Part shown: positions 19,514 to 29,013 of the stretch, piece after piece | How the letters are laid out: every line of letters begins with the position of its first letter | How positions within the stretch are numbered: position 1 is the first letter of the stretch | Assembly (NCBI GenBank): GCA_024277195.1 | Contig: JAJRVS010000017.1 | Coordinates: 1 to 59,570 of the forward strand | Length of the DNA stretch: 59,570 nucleotides | Source of the DNA: Verrucomicrobiota bacterium | GTDB taxonomy: Bacteria; Verrucomicrobiota; Verrucomicrobiia; Verrucomicrobiales; DEV007 | Direction of reading: 5' to 3' | Position numbers and translations under genes: made by a program | The notes under the pieces: model-generated | Seen by the model: the letters and a program-made list of their open reading frames with translations, nothing else | Databases searched by the model: none | What the model was told of the DNA's origin: nothing

Positions 19514-21082
19514 ATGAAAAAGTATTGTGAATGGATGGTGTTTGCCATTTTGGTGATCAGTGGAGCGGGTGAAGTTTTTGCAGCAGATATGCTGAAAGAA
19601 ATAAGATTGAATTCGCAACGAGGTCCGTTGGCTATGAAGGACGGGGAGGTGGTTGTGGTGACCCAGAAAGATAGGAGCGCATTTGTGTTTGATGCATGGA
19701 ATGACCCTCCGCCTAAAGGGAGTATGGTGACTTTCAGGTTTAAAATTGAATCTGAAGAAAATAAAGGGATAAGCTATAGGTTTTCAGCTAACTTAAAAGA
19801 TGGAGGGTCTCCGAATTTTTTAAAAATAAAGAAAAATCTTAGAGGGCAAAAAGAGCTTCAGTGTGAGTACTCAGCGGTATGGGACTATGATAAGCAGGAA
19901 TTAAGTAGCGCACCCAAATTCAGTGTGATGCTTTGGAAGAAAGGGGCGTATAAACTTTCATCTTTTGACTATAGCTACAAAAAATATGTTGAAGGGGATA
20001 CGATTTATCCAAATTTAAACAAAACGGTTTCACTAGAGGATGAAAAAATAATGTTTACCGGTACAAAATATGTAGACAGATCATCTACCCACATCGAAGT
20101 GTCCCGGTTCAGAAAGGCGTTATTTGCTTTGTCTGTAGAAGAATTGAATTTTTCGCCTACAATGGCGCGTACGACTAGTGGCATTGTGTTAAAGATTTTT
20201 ACGGACAGTCCTCAGGTAATGCTGTCGTGGGGGGTGGAGGCTCAATATCCAGGAAGTGTTTTGGATTTCGGCCTTGTTCTTGATGGGGTATTACAGGAGA
20301 AGCATTTTGCTGCTCGAGTGACAGAGCGCAAGTCTCCTTTTAGCTTCACTTTCGAAACTAAAGCGGAAAAAGGCCGACCAAGATTGTGTGAAATTACATA
20401 CCCAACACATGCGAATCCGTATCTGTTAGGGGTGAAGCTCAACGAGGGCTATGACCTGAGTAAACCGCCAAGAAGTAATAAGAAGGTTTATGTTGCGATT
20501 GGGGATTCTATAACCCACGGGACAGGGCAAAAAGGTGCTACCCACCGAACTTATGCCTGGCAATTTGCCCATAAAAATAATCTTGAGCTTTTTAACCTCG
20601 CTGTGGGGGGAGGAAAGGTTCCTCTGAAAGTTGGAGAGATGCTAGAGGACTGGACTTATATAAACTTAGTTACCATTCTCATTGGTTTTAATGATTGTAT
20701 GGGAGGTGGGCGCTCGGTTGATGAGTATTATAGAGCTTATACGAAGCTCTTGAGTGAAATTAGTCTAAATCATCCAGAGGCTAAAATCGTATGTATTTCA
20801 CCAACTTATCCGCTTGATGTGAAGTCAAAAGAAACAGGCGTTCATTTGAATGAGTTTAGGAAAGTGGTTGTTAAGGTAGTTGGAGAAAATAATGCAAAGG
20901 GAAATGCGAATGTATATTTTCTTAGAGGTGAGCTGCTAACTTCAAATAATAAAGGGCTTCACTTTAGTCAGGAAGAGGCAGAGAATTTTGCGGAAAAACT
21001 ATCACAAGAGATTGCTTTACGGGCGATTCTTGATTACTCGTTTGTGACTGAGGGGGCTGTTCTTGCCGGCAAAACAGATTGA
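19514..21082 (+). CDS. Exported SGNH/GDSL hydrolase with N-terminal accessory domain
   Basis: About 522 residues with signal peptide MKKYCEWMVFAILVISG. The ATG at 19514 is preferred over an upstream in-frame TTG at 19472 because the signal peptide starts there. Residues about 25-180 are an unrecognised beta-rich part. An SGNH hydrolase domain is in the C-terminal half: block I IGDSITHGTGQ with the nucleophilic Ser near 333, a LAVGGG turn, block III IGFND, and a GLHFS block V. The usual Asp two or three residues before the catalytic His is not obvious (NNKGLHF). Such enzymes remove acetyl or other ester groups from polysaccharides or lipids. The gene overlaps the following sulfatase reading frame in a TTGA, so the two may be co-translated. 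A shorter relative lies at 27869. Confidence 0.85.
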   Translation: MKKYCEWMVFAILVISGAGEVFAADMLKEIRLNSQRGPLAMKDGEVVVVTQKDRSAFVFDAWNDPPPKGSMVTFRFKIESEENKGISYRFSANLKDGGSPNFLKIKKNLRGQKELQCEYSAVWDYDKQELSSAPKFSVMLWKKGAYKLSSFDYSYKKYVEGDTIYPNLNKTVSLEDEKIMFTGTKYVDRSSTHIEVSRFRKALFALSVEELNFSPTMARTTSGIVLKIFTDSPQVMLSWGVEAQYPGSVLDFGLVLDGVLQEKHFAARVTERKSPFSFTFETKAEKGRPRLCEITYPTHANPYLLGVKLNEGYDLSKPPRSNKKVYVAIGDSITHGTGQKGATHRTYAWQFAHKNNLELFNLAVGGGKVPLKVGEMLEDWTYINLVTILIGFNDCMGGGRSVDEYYRAYTKLLSEISLNHPEAKIVCISPTYPLDVKSKETGVHLNEFRKVVVKVVGENNAKGNANVYFLRGELLTSNNKGLHFSQEEAENFAEKLSQEIALRAILDYSFVTEGAVLAGKTD

Positions 21083-21105
21083 CGGCAAATGATAGAAAAA
21101 TACTT

Positions 21106-22545
21106 ATGAGAGGGAAAGGGAGGGGTTTAGTCTTTGGGGTGACGATGAGCGTAATCATTGTGAACCTGCTATTGGGATTTTCCAAGAGTGCCGCTAGTGA
21201 GCTTCAGAAAAAAACTAATATTTTATTTTTGTTGGCGGACGATTTGGGGTGGGCAGATCTTTCTAGCAACGGGAGTAGATTTTACGAAACACCAAACATT
21301 GACCAGTTGGCAATAGATGGAATGTTTTTCACCGACGCTTATGCGGCATCTCCCGTTTGTTCACCAACTCGTAATAGCATTTTGACGGGCAAGTATCCAG
21401 CCCGAACGGGGCATACGAATATAGGAGGAGCCATGAAGCGAGAGCAAGTCACTCTTGCTGAGACGTTGAAAGAGGCGGGCTATGCTACTTACTTTACTGG
21501 CAAGTGGCATTTGGGGAATGGTAAGGGAAAAAGCCTGCCGCAAGATCAGGGCTTTGATATCAATATTGGAGGATGTCATTATGGTCAACCCCCGAGCTAC
21601 TTTTACCCTTATTTCGATGAGTCACAGGCGAAGAAGTTTCCGCATCCGATCCCAGGTTTAACGAGGGGTAATAAAGGCGAATACCTGACTGAGCGCTTAA
21701 CCGATGAGGCATTAAATTTTATGAAAAGTCGGAAAGGTCTAGCGGATCCATTTTTTCTCTATTTTTCATATTATACGGTGCACACACCGCTGGAAGCAAG
21801 ACCTCGGGTGATTGAGAAATATAAGGAGGAAGCCAAAAGAATGGGGATACTGAGTGATAAAGAAATCACATTCAATCGGCAAAAAGTTGTTCAGAACAAC
21901 CCTGTATACGCTGCGATGGTTGAAAGCTTAGATGACAGTGTTGGTCGACTCTTGATGCAATTGAAGGAATTGGAGATGGAAAATAATACGGTAGTCATTT
22001 TCATGTCTGATAATGGAGGGCTTTCGACCAAGGGGAAATTTGGTGGTCCGACTTCCAATTTACCACTGCGTGCTGGCAAAGCTTTTATGTACGAAGGGGG
22101 GATTCGCGAGCCGATGATTATTCGCTGGTCAGGAGTATCTAAGCCTGGCACTCGTTGTGAGGTGCCTGTGATCAGTACAGATTTTTATCCGACTTTGTTA
22201 GATATCGCCGGGATTTCGTTGAGACCTCGTCAGCATGTCGATGGCACTAGTTTGGTCCCGCTATTGAAGGGGGCCACGGCATTGTCGCGCAAGGCTCTGT
22301 ATTGGCATTATCCGCATAATCATTCTGCTGGAAGCAGAGCAAGTTCAGCCGTGCGTAGGGGAGATTACAAACTGATTCACTTCCATGAAGGTAATCGCTT
22401 TGAGCTGTACAACCTTGCCGATGATATAGGGGAGCAGAATGAGCTTTCAGCCACAAAACCCAAAATTTTGAAGGAACTAAAAATGCTGTTAAAAACATGG
22501 CAAGGAACCATCAATAAAGAGATCAAATATGGAGGCAATTCCTAG
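21106..22545 (+). CDS. Type I (formylglycine) sulfatase, arylsulfatase family
   Basis: The protein carries the sulfatase signature C-S-P-T-R with the Cys that becomes formylglycine (residue 85 from this start). The metal-binding LADDLGWADL precedes it, and TGKWHLGNG and MSDNGG follow. Two starts are possible: TTG at 21079, overlapping the previous stop, or ATG at 21106; the ATG directly precedes a good signal peptide, so it is used here. At about 480 residues it is normal length for the family, and export predicts periplasmic desulfation of sulfated sugars. No maturase (FGE or anSME) gene lies in the window. The pairing with an esterase suggests joint trimming of a decorated polysaccharide. 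Confidence 0.93.
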   Translation: MRGKGRGLVFGVTMSVIIVNLLLGFSKSAASELQKKTNILFLLADDLGWADLSSNGSRFYETPNIDQLAIDGMFFTDAYAASPVCSPTRNSILTGKYPARTGHTNIGGAMKREQVTLAETLKEAGYATYFTGKWHLGNGKGKSLPQDQGFDINIGGCHYGQPPSYFYPYFDESQAKKFPHPIPGLTRGNKGEYLTERLTDEALNFMKSRKGLADPFFLYFSYYTVHTPLEARPRVIEKYKEEAKRMGILSDKEITFNRQKVVQNNPVYAAMVESLDDSVGRLLMQLKELEMENNTVVIFMSDNGGLSTKGKFGGPTSNLPLRAGKAFMYEGGIREPMIIRWSGVSKPGTRCEVPVISTDFYPTLLDIAGISLRPRQHVDGTSLVPLLKGATALSRKALYWHYPHNHSAGSRASSAVRRGDYKLIHFHEGNRFELYNLADDIGEQNELSATKPKILKELKMLLKTWQGTINKEIKYGGNS

Positions 22546-22662
22546 AGCTAATACGGGTCATGCGGATCTAGCAAGGCCCGTTCCCAAATAAAATGTGACA
22601 ATTACCCGGTTAATCGTATTTAATAGAATAAAGGCGAAGGCTTGATTCAAGCATGCCGAGGT

Positions 22663-24342
22663 TCAGTTGGATCCCATATCTTTGCCGCCAGTGACCTTGC
22701 CGTCTTCATGTACGAGTGTGAAATTCCCGCGTGAATCTTTAGCTAGTTGGGTTAGCATTTCAGTAGCTTTTGGAACCATCAGGCAAATCACATTGATTTT
22801 TGCTTTGCTGTGCTTTTTATTAAATGCGATCACATCTTTCACAACGGGTTCTTTAGTAGGGTGTTTTTTGACTACTCCGTCAGTCATGAAAAATATGACG
22901 TCGGGCTTCATAAGCATTGCCATTTTAAGCGGAGTTCTCCAGTCTGTACCCAATTTAACTGGGGTTTCCTCAATTTGTTTGATGACTTTACGTACGTTGA
23001 TAGATGAGGCTCGTATATACTTACCAACGGGTAGTTGACTAGGTTTACCATCTTTATACTCCCAGAAATTTATTCCTTGCGTATTGTGCCAATCGTCATC
23101 CGGATCTTTGGGGTCTGGAGCTGTGTCCCCAACGAACCAGACGGGACCAGAAAAGAAAATAATTTGAAACTCTACTGATGAAGGCAGCGCTCGAAGAGAT
23201 TTGATAAGTTCTTCTTTCATAAGTAAGTGCTTGCTCTTCCCGTTAGAACCCTTTTTGCGCATTGATGCTGACGAATCGACGACAAAAACAACTTTTTGAG
23301 CTTTCGAACGGGAACCGAAAAAAGAAACTGACCCCGAGCCGGCAGTAGTAGCAAATGACATGCTCATCCCCATTACTCCCATGCCAACCCCTTCAAGACT
23401 GAGGTTGCTGGTATCTACTTCCATCATGCTGACAGGAGAAATCGCGGAAACTGTCACAATTGGCGGTGCTGCTGCTGCCTGAGGGGCGATTTGTGATGTT
23501 TTGAGTTTTTGAATAACTTGTTTATCAATCTGAAATTCGTCAATCGATGGTGTGGCTGATACAATCAAACTAGGAGGGCGGGGGCGGGGAACAGATTGAA
23601 TGATTAGAGTAAGTAGGAGGATAATGGCTATATGGGCTAGTATGGATACAGCTAGGGATGATATTTTATCTTTGAGTGCAGATTGTTTTTCTTGTGCGGA
23701 TAGTTTTTCATCTCTAGGGAGGGGGACTTCACTGAAGCATAAGGCAGTGTTTGTATCTTGATGAACTTTGGCTCTGGTCGTCTGGGTGGAGTTGTCGAAG
23801 GGGGATTCTATGGGGGCGGGGACTTTTGTCTTATTATCGGAAATGGTGGGCGAGGAAGGTGGATGGGGTGTTGAGGGTAGGGCACTTGTAAGTATAGGCC
23901 GAAACTCAGAAGGGCAGCTCTTTGGAGGGGTAAGTTTTACTGGTGTGAGCGCTACAGGGAGGGCAGTAGGGCCTGTCGTGGTGACGGATTGGAGTTGGGG
24001 TGCGAGCTGGAGTGTAGGGGTGGATTCTGAGTGACTAGAAGGGAGAAGGCGAGGGTGTTCGGTTAAAGTGCTGTAGGGATTGTTGGCAAAATAGTCAGTC
24101 GTAATCTTTGTTAGGACATCGTCATTGATTTCAGGCAATGTTTGCCATAATTTGCTTAGAGTTTCGTCGTCGGGCAGTGGATTTGGGGCAGTATTCAATA
24201 CGGCTTCGGCGATTTCGAGATTCCCCTTTTTCGCCATGTTTTCAGCAAGCTCGAGACGATTGTTCCAATCGTCAGGGTAAACTTCCAGTTTGAGCAGTAG
24301 GAGTTGTTCTGAATCAGTCATCGCGTCGGGTATTTGTAGCAT
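22663..24342 (-). CDS. Membrane-tethered von Willebrand factor A domain protein
   Basis: The 559-residue protein has an acidic helical N-terminus (about 1-90, perhaps a TPR-like hairpin), a Pro/Ser/Thr-rich linker (100-200), one membrane helix (about 236-254) and an exported VWA domain (about 345-555). The MIDAS motif is intact: DSSAS at about 354-358, a Thr in GTDWRTPLK, and an Asp in FFMTDG. VWA domains bind protein partners through a metal ion. Translation may begin at Met8 rather than Met1. It stands alone on the minus strand between two plus-strand clusters, so no partner is shown by context. Confidence 0.82.
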   Translation of the reverse strand: MLQIPDAMTDSEQLLLLKLEVYPDDWNNRLELAENMAKKGNLEIAEAVLNTAPNPLPDDETLSKLWQTLPEINDDVLTKITTDYFANNPYSTLTEHPRLLPSSHSESTPTLQLAPQLQSVTTTGPTALPVALTPVKLTPPKSCPSEFRPILTSALPSTPHPPSSPTISDNKTKVPAPIESPFDNSTQTTRAKVHQDTNTALCFSEVPLPRDEKLSAQEKQSALKDKISSLAVSILAHIAIILLLTLIIQSVPRPRPPSLIVSATPSIDEFQIDKQVIQKLKTSQIAPQAAAAPPIVTVSAISPVSMMEVDTSNLSLEGVGMGVMGMSMSFATTAGSGSVSFFGSRSKAQKVVFVVDSSASMRKKGSNGKSKHLLMKEELIKSLRALPSSVEFQIIFFSGPVWFVGDTAPDPKDPDDDWHNTQGINFWEYKDGKPSQLPVGKYIRASSINVRKVIKQIEETPVKLGTDWRTPLKMAMLMKPDVIFFMTDGVVKKHPTKEPVVKDVIAFNKKHSKAKINVICLMVPKATEMLTQLAKDSRGNFTLVHEDGKVTGGKDMGSN

Positions 24343-24520
24343 TTCAACGGCACAACAAATCTATTAGGATTTCATGCATCACCTAGCATAGGCGTTCGGG
24401 TGCCAGATCTGCCTCAGAAAAAGATCAACCCGACTAGATATAAGTTAACGTATATATTATGCGTTATTTAGCTAGAAGTTAGAATCGCAATCGGTGAAGC
24501 GGAAAATGTGGGAGTTTGTG

Positions 24521-24573
24521 GCGATTTGAAAGGCAGGTTGAGCAGTGGCGGGACTAATAGTAGTAGGGATGTG
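24521..24573 (+). promoter_or_regulatory. Shared sigma-module leader, copy 1
   Basis: This stretch shares the order AAAGGCAG ... GAG ... GGGACTAA ... TAGT.TAGGG with the leader of the intact ECF sigma gene (29805-29857) and with 38101-38153. The GGCAG box lies about 42 bases before a sigma-like start codon, close to the 40 bases seen in the intact copy. Here it precedes an oxidoreductase-FecR-esterase group. It may be a promoter read by the ECF factor; that part is inference. Confidence 0.5.
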
Positions 24574-24672
24574 ATGGTGTTCACTCGCTACAAATTTGAT
24601 GCTGATGAAAAAAAATATAAAAAAGATAGTTCTCTTGATGCAAATTTTCTCCATTTCTCTCTGCGCAAGTGA
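24574..24672 (+). pseudogene. Relic of the 5' end of an ECF sigma gene
   Basis: A 32-codon frame begins MVFTRYKFDADEKKY, close to LFTRHFADSERAMY at the start of the intact sigma factor at 29858. The DNA around the FTR codons (GTGTTCACTCG) also matches. The frame then loses similarity and stops. It overlaps the start of the oxidoreductase gene in another frame. I read it as the start of a lost sigma gene joined to the oxidoreductase; a conserved short leader peptide is the alternative. Confidence 0.45.
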
Positions 24673-26320
24673 AGAGCAGGAAGTAGATGTGTGTGTGTAT
24701 GGAGCGACTCCTTCAGGGATCGTAGCAGCGATTGCTGTAGCAAGGGAGGGGAAGAGTGTGATAATTGTGGAGCCGAGCCGTTGGGTTGGAGGAATGTCAG
24801 GAGCTGGGATAAAACCAAGCCAGGATTGCCCAAATATCAACATGGTGGGAGGACTCAGTCATAAGCTTATTCTTTCTTTAGGGCTGAGAGGCGATCTGAA
24901 AGGGTTAAGTTTCAGAGAGATCAAGAATAAAAAGAATCAAGTGAGAATCAATCCTCTGCACGTGCGAGAAGATTATTTAAAATTGCTTGAAGATAACAAG
25001 GTGAAGGTCATTTATGATCATCGAATAGCCTCGGTGATCAAAGAGAACCTTGAAATCAAAACAGCCATATTTGATTTTGCCCCTTTTGACTCAACCGCGA
25101 CACCTCCCGAAATTGCTTCAAAAAAGGGTGATCTATCGGTAAAGGCAAAAGTATTTATTGATTGTAGTTATGAAGGAGATTTCCTTCCGCGTTCAGGTGT
25201 GAATTATCGCACAGGGCGTGAGGGAAAAAATGAATTTAATGAGCAGTATGCGGGTGTTCAAGAGCCCTTAAACGCAGTTCAACTAGACCCTTTTGTCACG
25301 CGAGGTGACCCAGCAAGCGGTTTGCTTAAATGGGTAGAGGATGAAGGGGATAAAGCGCTGGGAGATGGAGACCGTTATACGCAGGCGTATAATTATCGCT
25401 ATTACACAACTAATGATCCTCAATTTCGTATTCCTTTTACGAGGCCCGCAGACTATGATGCTCAAGACTATGAATTGATTGGACGTTATGTTCAAACGCT
25501 TGTGGAAAAATACAAAAACCCCTCTCAACGCAAACAGCTTTCGAGTAAATTGACATTCATCTTTCCGGGGAATTTGAATTCTGGGGAACATAATTATATG
25601 CGATGGGGAGGACAACTGTTCTCTCAGGCTCCGTTGGGCGTTAGTTGGAAATATGCTGATGGCGACTATGCAGAAAAGTCAAAAATTTGGAAAATGCATC
25701 AAACTTACCTGAGCGGTATGCATGAATTTTTCAGTACAGACTCTCGTGTTCCTGAATGGCATAGGAAGGAGATACGTGAGCTGGGCAGAGATAAGAGACA
25801 GCACCCGGACACTCTTGGATGGCCCAACCAACTATACATCAGAATAGCGCGTAGGATGGAGGGCAAATATGTGCATACAGAGCAAGATGTTTATGGTAAA
25901 AAGACCGTTGGTGATCCAGTTGGCTTGGCTCAATACGGAATAGATACATACCCATGTCGGCGCATTTGGTTTGAAAAAGAGGGTGAGTACCATGTGGCTC
26001 TTGAGGGGATCATGTTCATAGGGCACGCTAGAGGGCCTACCGACAAGCCTTACGCTATTTCCTACAGGTCGATCGTTCCCAAGGCGTCACAATGTTCAAA
26101 TCTTATTGTGCCAGTTTGTTTTTCTTCTAGCTACATAGGTTATGCTTCAGCACGAATGGAAAATGTTTTCATGGTGCTTGGAGAATCTGCAGGGATTGCT
26201 GCAAATTTGGCTATTGAAAACGAGTGTAAGGTGCAGGAGGTGGCTTACGATGAACTCGAAAAAAAGCTACTTAAATACGGACAGATTATTGACGTTAATG
26301 TTGGCAAATCGAGGAAATAA
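24599..26320 (+). CDS. Exported FAD-dependent oxidoreductase
   Basis: About 573 residues with a signal peptide (hydrophobic stretch near 10-22) followed by a Rossmann FAD-binding motif, VDVCVYGATPSGIVAAIAVA with an E-P pair at the end of the second strand and a GG(M)SG loop. This matches the FAD_oxidored (PF12831-like) family that is common in Planctomycetes and Verrucomicrobiota. The start is uncertain among TTG 24596, ATG 24599 and ATG 24605. The substrate is unknown; relatives lie near sulfatases and glycoside hydrolases and are presumed to act on sugars. The stop is three bases before the next ATG, so it is co-transcribed with the FecR-like gene. The start region overlaps a sigma relic, which suggests a recombination joint there. 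Confidence 0.88.
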   Translation: MLMKKNIKKIVLLMQIFSISLCASEEQEVDVCVYGATPSGIVAAIAVAREGKSVIIVEPSRWVGGMSGAGIKPSQDCPNINMVGGLSHKLILSLGLRGDLKGLSFREIKNKKNQVRINPLHVREDYLKLLEDNKVKVIYDHRIASVIKENLEIKTAIFDFAPFDSTATPPEIASKKGDLSVKAKVFIDCSYEGDFLPRSGVNYRTGREGKNEFNEQYAGVQEPLNAVQLDPFVTRGDPASGLLKWVEDEGDKALGDGDRYTQAYNYRYYTTNDPQFRIPFTRPADYDAQDYELIGRYVQTLVEKYKNPSQRKQLSSKLTFIFPGNLNSGEHNYMRWGGQLFSQAPLGVSWKYADGDYAEKSKIWKMHQTYLSGMHEFFSTDSRVPEWHRKEIRELGRDKRQHPDTLGWPNQLYIRIARRMEGKYVHTEQDVYGKKTVGDPVGLAQYGIDTYPCRRIWFEKEGEYHVALEGIMFIGHARGPTDKPYAISYRSIVPKASQCSNLIVPVCFSSSYIGYASARMENVFMVLGESAGIAANLAIENECKVQEVAYDELEKKLLKYGQIIDVNVGKSRK

Positions 26321-26323
26321 TCG

Positions 26324-27808
26324 ATGGATGGTGATAATGATAGAGAGCTGGGTCTAATTGGTCTGCTGTGTGATGAGTTGATAGATGATCGTCAATTCGA
26401 AGATTTGGATGAAATCCTTTTGCATGATCTATCCTTGCGAGAAGCGTATCGATCATTTGTTGGGATGCATCACGAGCTCGAGCAAGGAGCTTTACTTGCT
26501 AAGGAGTGGGGGGCGGAAGATTGGCAAGCACAACAAAAGCTAGTGCCAACAAGCAGGTGTTTAGTAAACGTTTGTTCGGCAGTCGCACTGCTTGTCTTTG
26601 CGGCAATTGGGTGGATGGCATTCCATTTGGATTTGAAACGAGAGCAGCCTGTTGCGGTATTGACACGGTCTATTGAGGTGGAATGGTCGCACCCAACTCG
26701 AAATAGAGGGAAACTCGGAGAAGCATTGGGAAAAGGCTGGCTGGATATTGACTCAGGTGTTGTAGAGGTGACATTTAGTAGCGGAGCCTCTTTATCTATG
26801 GAGGGACCAGCACGACTAAAAATAGATTCTGCGATGAACTGCTTTAGCGATTTTGGCAAGCTTGTGGTGAGCTGTCCGGAATCGGCGTTTGGATTCACCG
26901 TGCAATTCCGTGGTGGCAAAGTAGTCGATTTGGGCACTGAGTTCGCGCTGAATACAAGAACGGGAGAGGGAACCAATGTGTATGTTCTGGAAGGGGCTGT
27001 GGACGTGATGCTGTTGGATAATGAAAAGAAACTTTTGCAGCAGCTAACCGTGCTTAAGGAAAATGCAGTAAATCTAACTTTTGGAAAGAGTCAGCTTACT
27101 TATCTAAGTTATGATCAGAAAATGTTTGACGGGCTTCGTCGTGAGTCCTTGGTGAAATTACAGCCAATCAAACTCCAATTTGATATCGGGCAAAAGGCCG
27201 GACTATACCGCGGTGTAGATGCTCCGGCTCACAAGGTCGGGGATATGTTTGCCCATGAAAACCAGTGGTCGCAAATCGTAGGGGATCAATCGGGTGCCTT
27301 TGTATTAGCAGATGGTAATATCTGCCCGTTTTCTATCAATGTCGATTATGGTCATGGCAAGGGTCGTATTGATTGGGAAGCATCGCCGGTTACCTACACT
27401 GCAACGGTCTATAAGCGGGCGAAGGGTGTGGCTAATACGGCTCTTTGTTTGGACAATTTACATCATTTTAATGATTTGGGTGTAAGGATTTCGGGCTTAC
27501 CGAAGGGGCGTTACAGGGTGTATGCATTGTGCCGGTCTTTTCGTAGGCCGAAGGCGGCCTACGCAGTGAGTATCGGCACGAACCTCGATCAATTGTCATC
27601 GAACCCTATTGAGGTGGGGGTGATGGGGGAGGCATTAAATCCAAGTTGGGTTTCTGGAGAAACCTATGCTGTGGGTGAAGTGGAAATATCAAAAACGGGA
27701 GATTGGCTCACTATCATAACGAGGTCAGTCGATGATGGGATGATCGGCGAGCCTTATCGAAATAAACTAGCAGTGCTGCTTGGTTTGCAAATTGTAGGTC
27801 TGGAATAA
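26324..27808 (+). CDS. FecR-like transmembrane regulator, copy without its own sigma gene
   Basis: A 494-residue protein with a short cytoplasmic N-terminus (1-80, LIGLLCDELIDDRQFEDLDE), one membrane helix (about 85-103) and a periplasmic FecR domain (about 115-260, with VTFSSGASLSMEGPARL and VVDLGTEFALNTR). A large C-terminal domain (about 280-494) is shared with the paralogue at 30400 but not recognised. The two copies agree at about two thirds of positions by eye over the FecR part. Such proteins act as anti-sigma factors, but no intact sigma gene precedes this copy. It may control the sigma factor at 29858 or be decoupled from control. Confidence 0.85.
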   Translation: MDGDNDRELGLIGLLCDELIDDRQFEDLDEILLHDLSLREAYRSFVGMHHELEQGALLAKEWGAEDWQAQQKLVPTSRCLVNVCSAVALLVFAAIGWMAFHLDLKREQPVAVLTRSIEVEWSHPTRNRGKLGEALGKGWLDIDSGVVEVTFSSGASLSMEGPARLKIDSAMNCFSDFGKLVVSCPESAFGFTVQFRGGKVVDLGTEFALNTRTGEGTNVYVLEGAVDVMLLDNEKKLLQQLTVLKENAVNLTFGKSQLTYLSYDQKMFDGLRRESLVKLQPIKLQFDIGQKAGLYRGVDAPAHKVGDMFAHENQWSQIVGDQSGAFVLADGNICPFSINVDYGHGKGRIDWEASPVTYTATVYKRAKGVANTALCLDNLHHFNDLGVRISGLPKGRYRVYALCRSFRRPKAAYAVSIGTNLDQLSSNPIEVGVMGEALNPSWVSGETYAVGEVEISKTGDWLTIITRSVDDGMIGEPYRNKLAVLLGLQIVGLE

Positions 27809-27868
27809 CAAGATGGAGGGTGAAAAATAATTCGAGCTTAGTAACGAAATTAAATTATATTTATTAGA

Positions 27869-28963
27869 ATGAAAGCGTACTTAATCACAACTATAACTTC
27901 GAGTGTTCTATTTTTTTGGGGAGGGAGTGAAGCTTTTGCTGAAAATATCTCTCCAGATGATCCGGGAATATATTACGAGGGGGTCAATCATATCACGCAA
28001 GAGCCTGAAGGATTTCGCTATAGCCGTTTTACCGAGGAGGTGTATCAACTGAGCCCAGCTCGGGCATCGAAGGGCGAAACGGTGGCAATGAAAAAAGCGC
28101 AGACGACAGCTTGTGTGAAAATGGTTTTTAAAACAAAGAGCCCGGTCATTACGCTTACTTTTGAGACTCCGGAAGGTTATGACCATCGTGGGGCGAATTT
28201 TGGTGTGTATCAAAATGGGCAGTGGTGGAAGTCGATTGATTTTTCCAGTAAAAAAAGAAAAATGGAATGGATGATTGAATCGATAAACCCTGGCGAAGCA
28301 GTGAGATATACCATTGCATTTCCAAGTTGGTCGAATCCGTTTTTGCAAGGCATGAAGCTTGAGCAGGGTTATCAACTTGATGCCATTACCCCATCAAAAA
28401 AGAAGGTCTACGTAGCGTATGGTGATTCGGTATCGCACGGCACGGGGCAGAAGTCGGCGAGTTATCTTACGTGGCCATATCAGCTTGCCGAGAAGCTTGA
28501 TTATGAAGTTCATAGTTTAGCTGTAGGCGGGGCCTCAATCAAGCTGCCAGTGGTCGAGAAGATGTTTAAGGAGTTTGAAAAAATAGACCTGATTACGATC
28601 TACATAGGTATCAATGATAGCGGACGTAAGTCATTGCAACAGTTTGGTGAGGAGTATGATCAGATGTTGTCATTGATAAGAAAATCTCATCCGGCAACAA
28701 AAATTTTCTGTATAACTATCCACTCGATCCCAGAGGACAAGAGTAGTCGTTTGACTAAGATCAAAATGATAGATTTCAGGAAGCCTGTAGCTGAGGTGGT
28801 TGAGCTACGGCAAAAAAAGGGGGATGGAAATTTATTTTTGATCGATGGCCGCTCGCTCACCACTCTCGAGGATGCGATGAATCCGGGTAATGTGCATTTA
28901 AGCGTGGATGGCGCCAAACATTGGTCGGAGAAGCTCTATCCGCAGATCAAAGATGAACTGTAG
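27869..28963 (+). CDS. Exported SGNH/GDSL hydrolase
   Basis: The 364-residue product has a signal peptide (1-25), a beta-rich accessory part and a SGNH domain. Block I is YGDSVSHGTGQ (Ser near 188), followed by the LAVGGA turn, block III IYIGINDS, and block V NVHLSVDGAKHW with the catalytic His near 343. It resembles the C-terminal half of the protein at 19514 and probably removes ester groups from a polysaccharide. It follows the FecR-like gene after 60 bases and is likely part of that transcript. Confidence 0.87.
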   Translation: MKAYLITTITSSVLFFWGGSEAFAENISPDDPGIYYEGVNHITQEPEGFRYSRFTEEVYQLSPARASKGETVAMKKAQTTACVKMVFKTKSPVITLTFETPEGYDHRGANFGVYQNGQWWKSIDFSSKKRKMEWMIESINPGEAVRYTIAFPSWSNPFLQGMKLEQGYQLDAITPSKKKVYVAYGDSVSHGTGQKSASYLTWPYQLAEKLDYEVHSLAVGGASIKLPVVEKMFKEFEKIDLITIYIGINDSGRKSLQQFGEEYDQMLSLIRKSHPATKIFCITIHSIPEDKSSRLTKIKMIDFRKPVAEVVELRQKKGDGNLFLIDGRSLTTLEDAMNPGNVHLSVDGAKHWSEKLYPQIKDEL

Positions 28964-29013
28964 GGAAATTGTGATGTCTTTTTGTCTAAAATAACTGATG
29001 TGAATATAAGCCA

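Noticed and set aside
22560-22650. Terminator between the sulfatase and VWA genes
   Set aside because: Short inverted repeats (GCTTG/CAAGC, ACGGG/CCCGT) are present but have no T-run on either strand.
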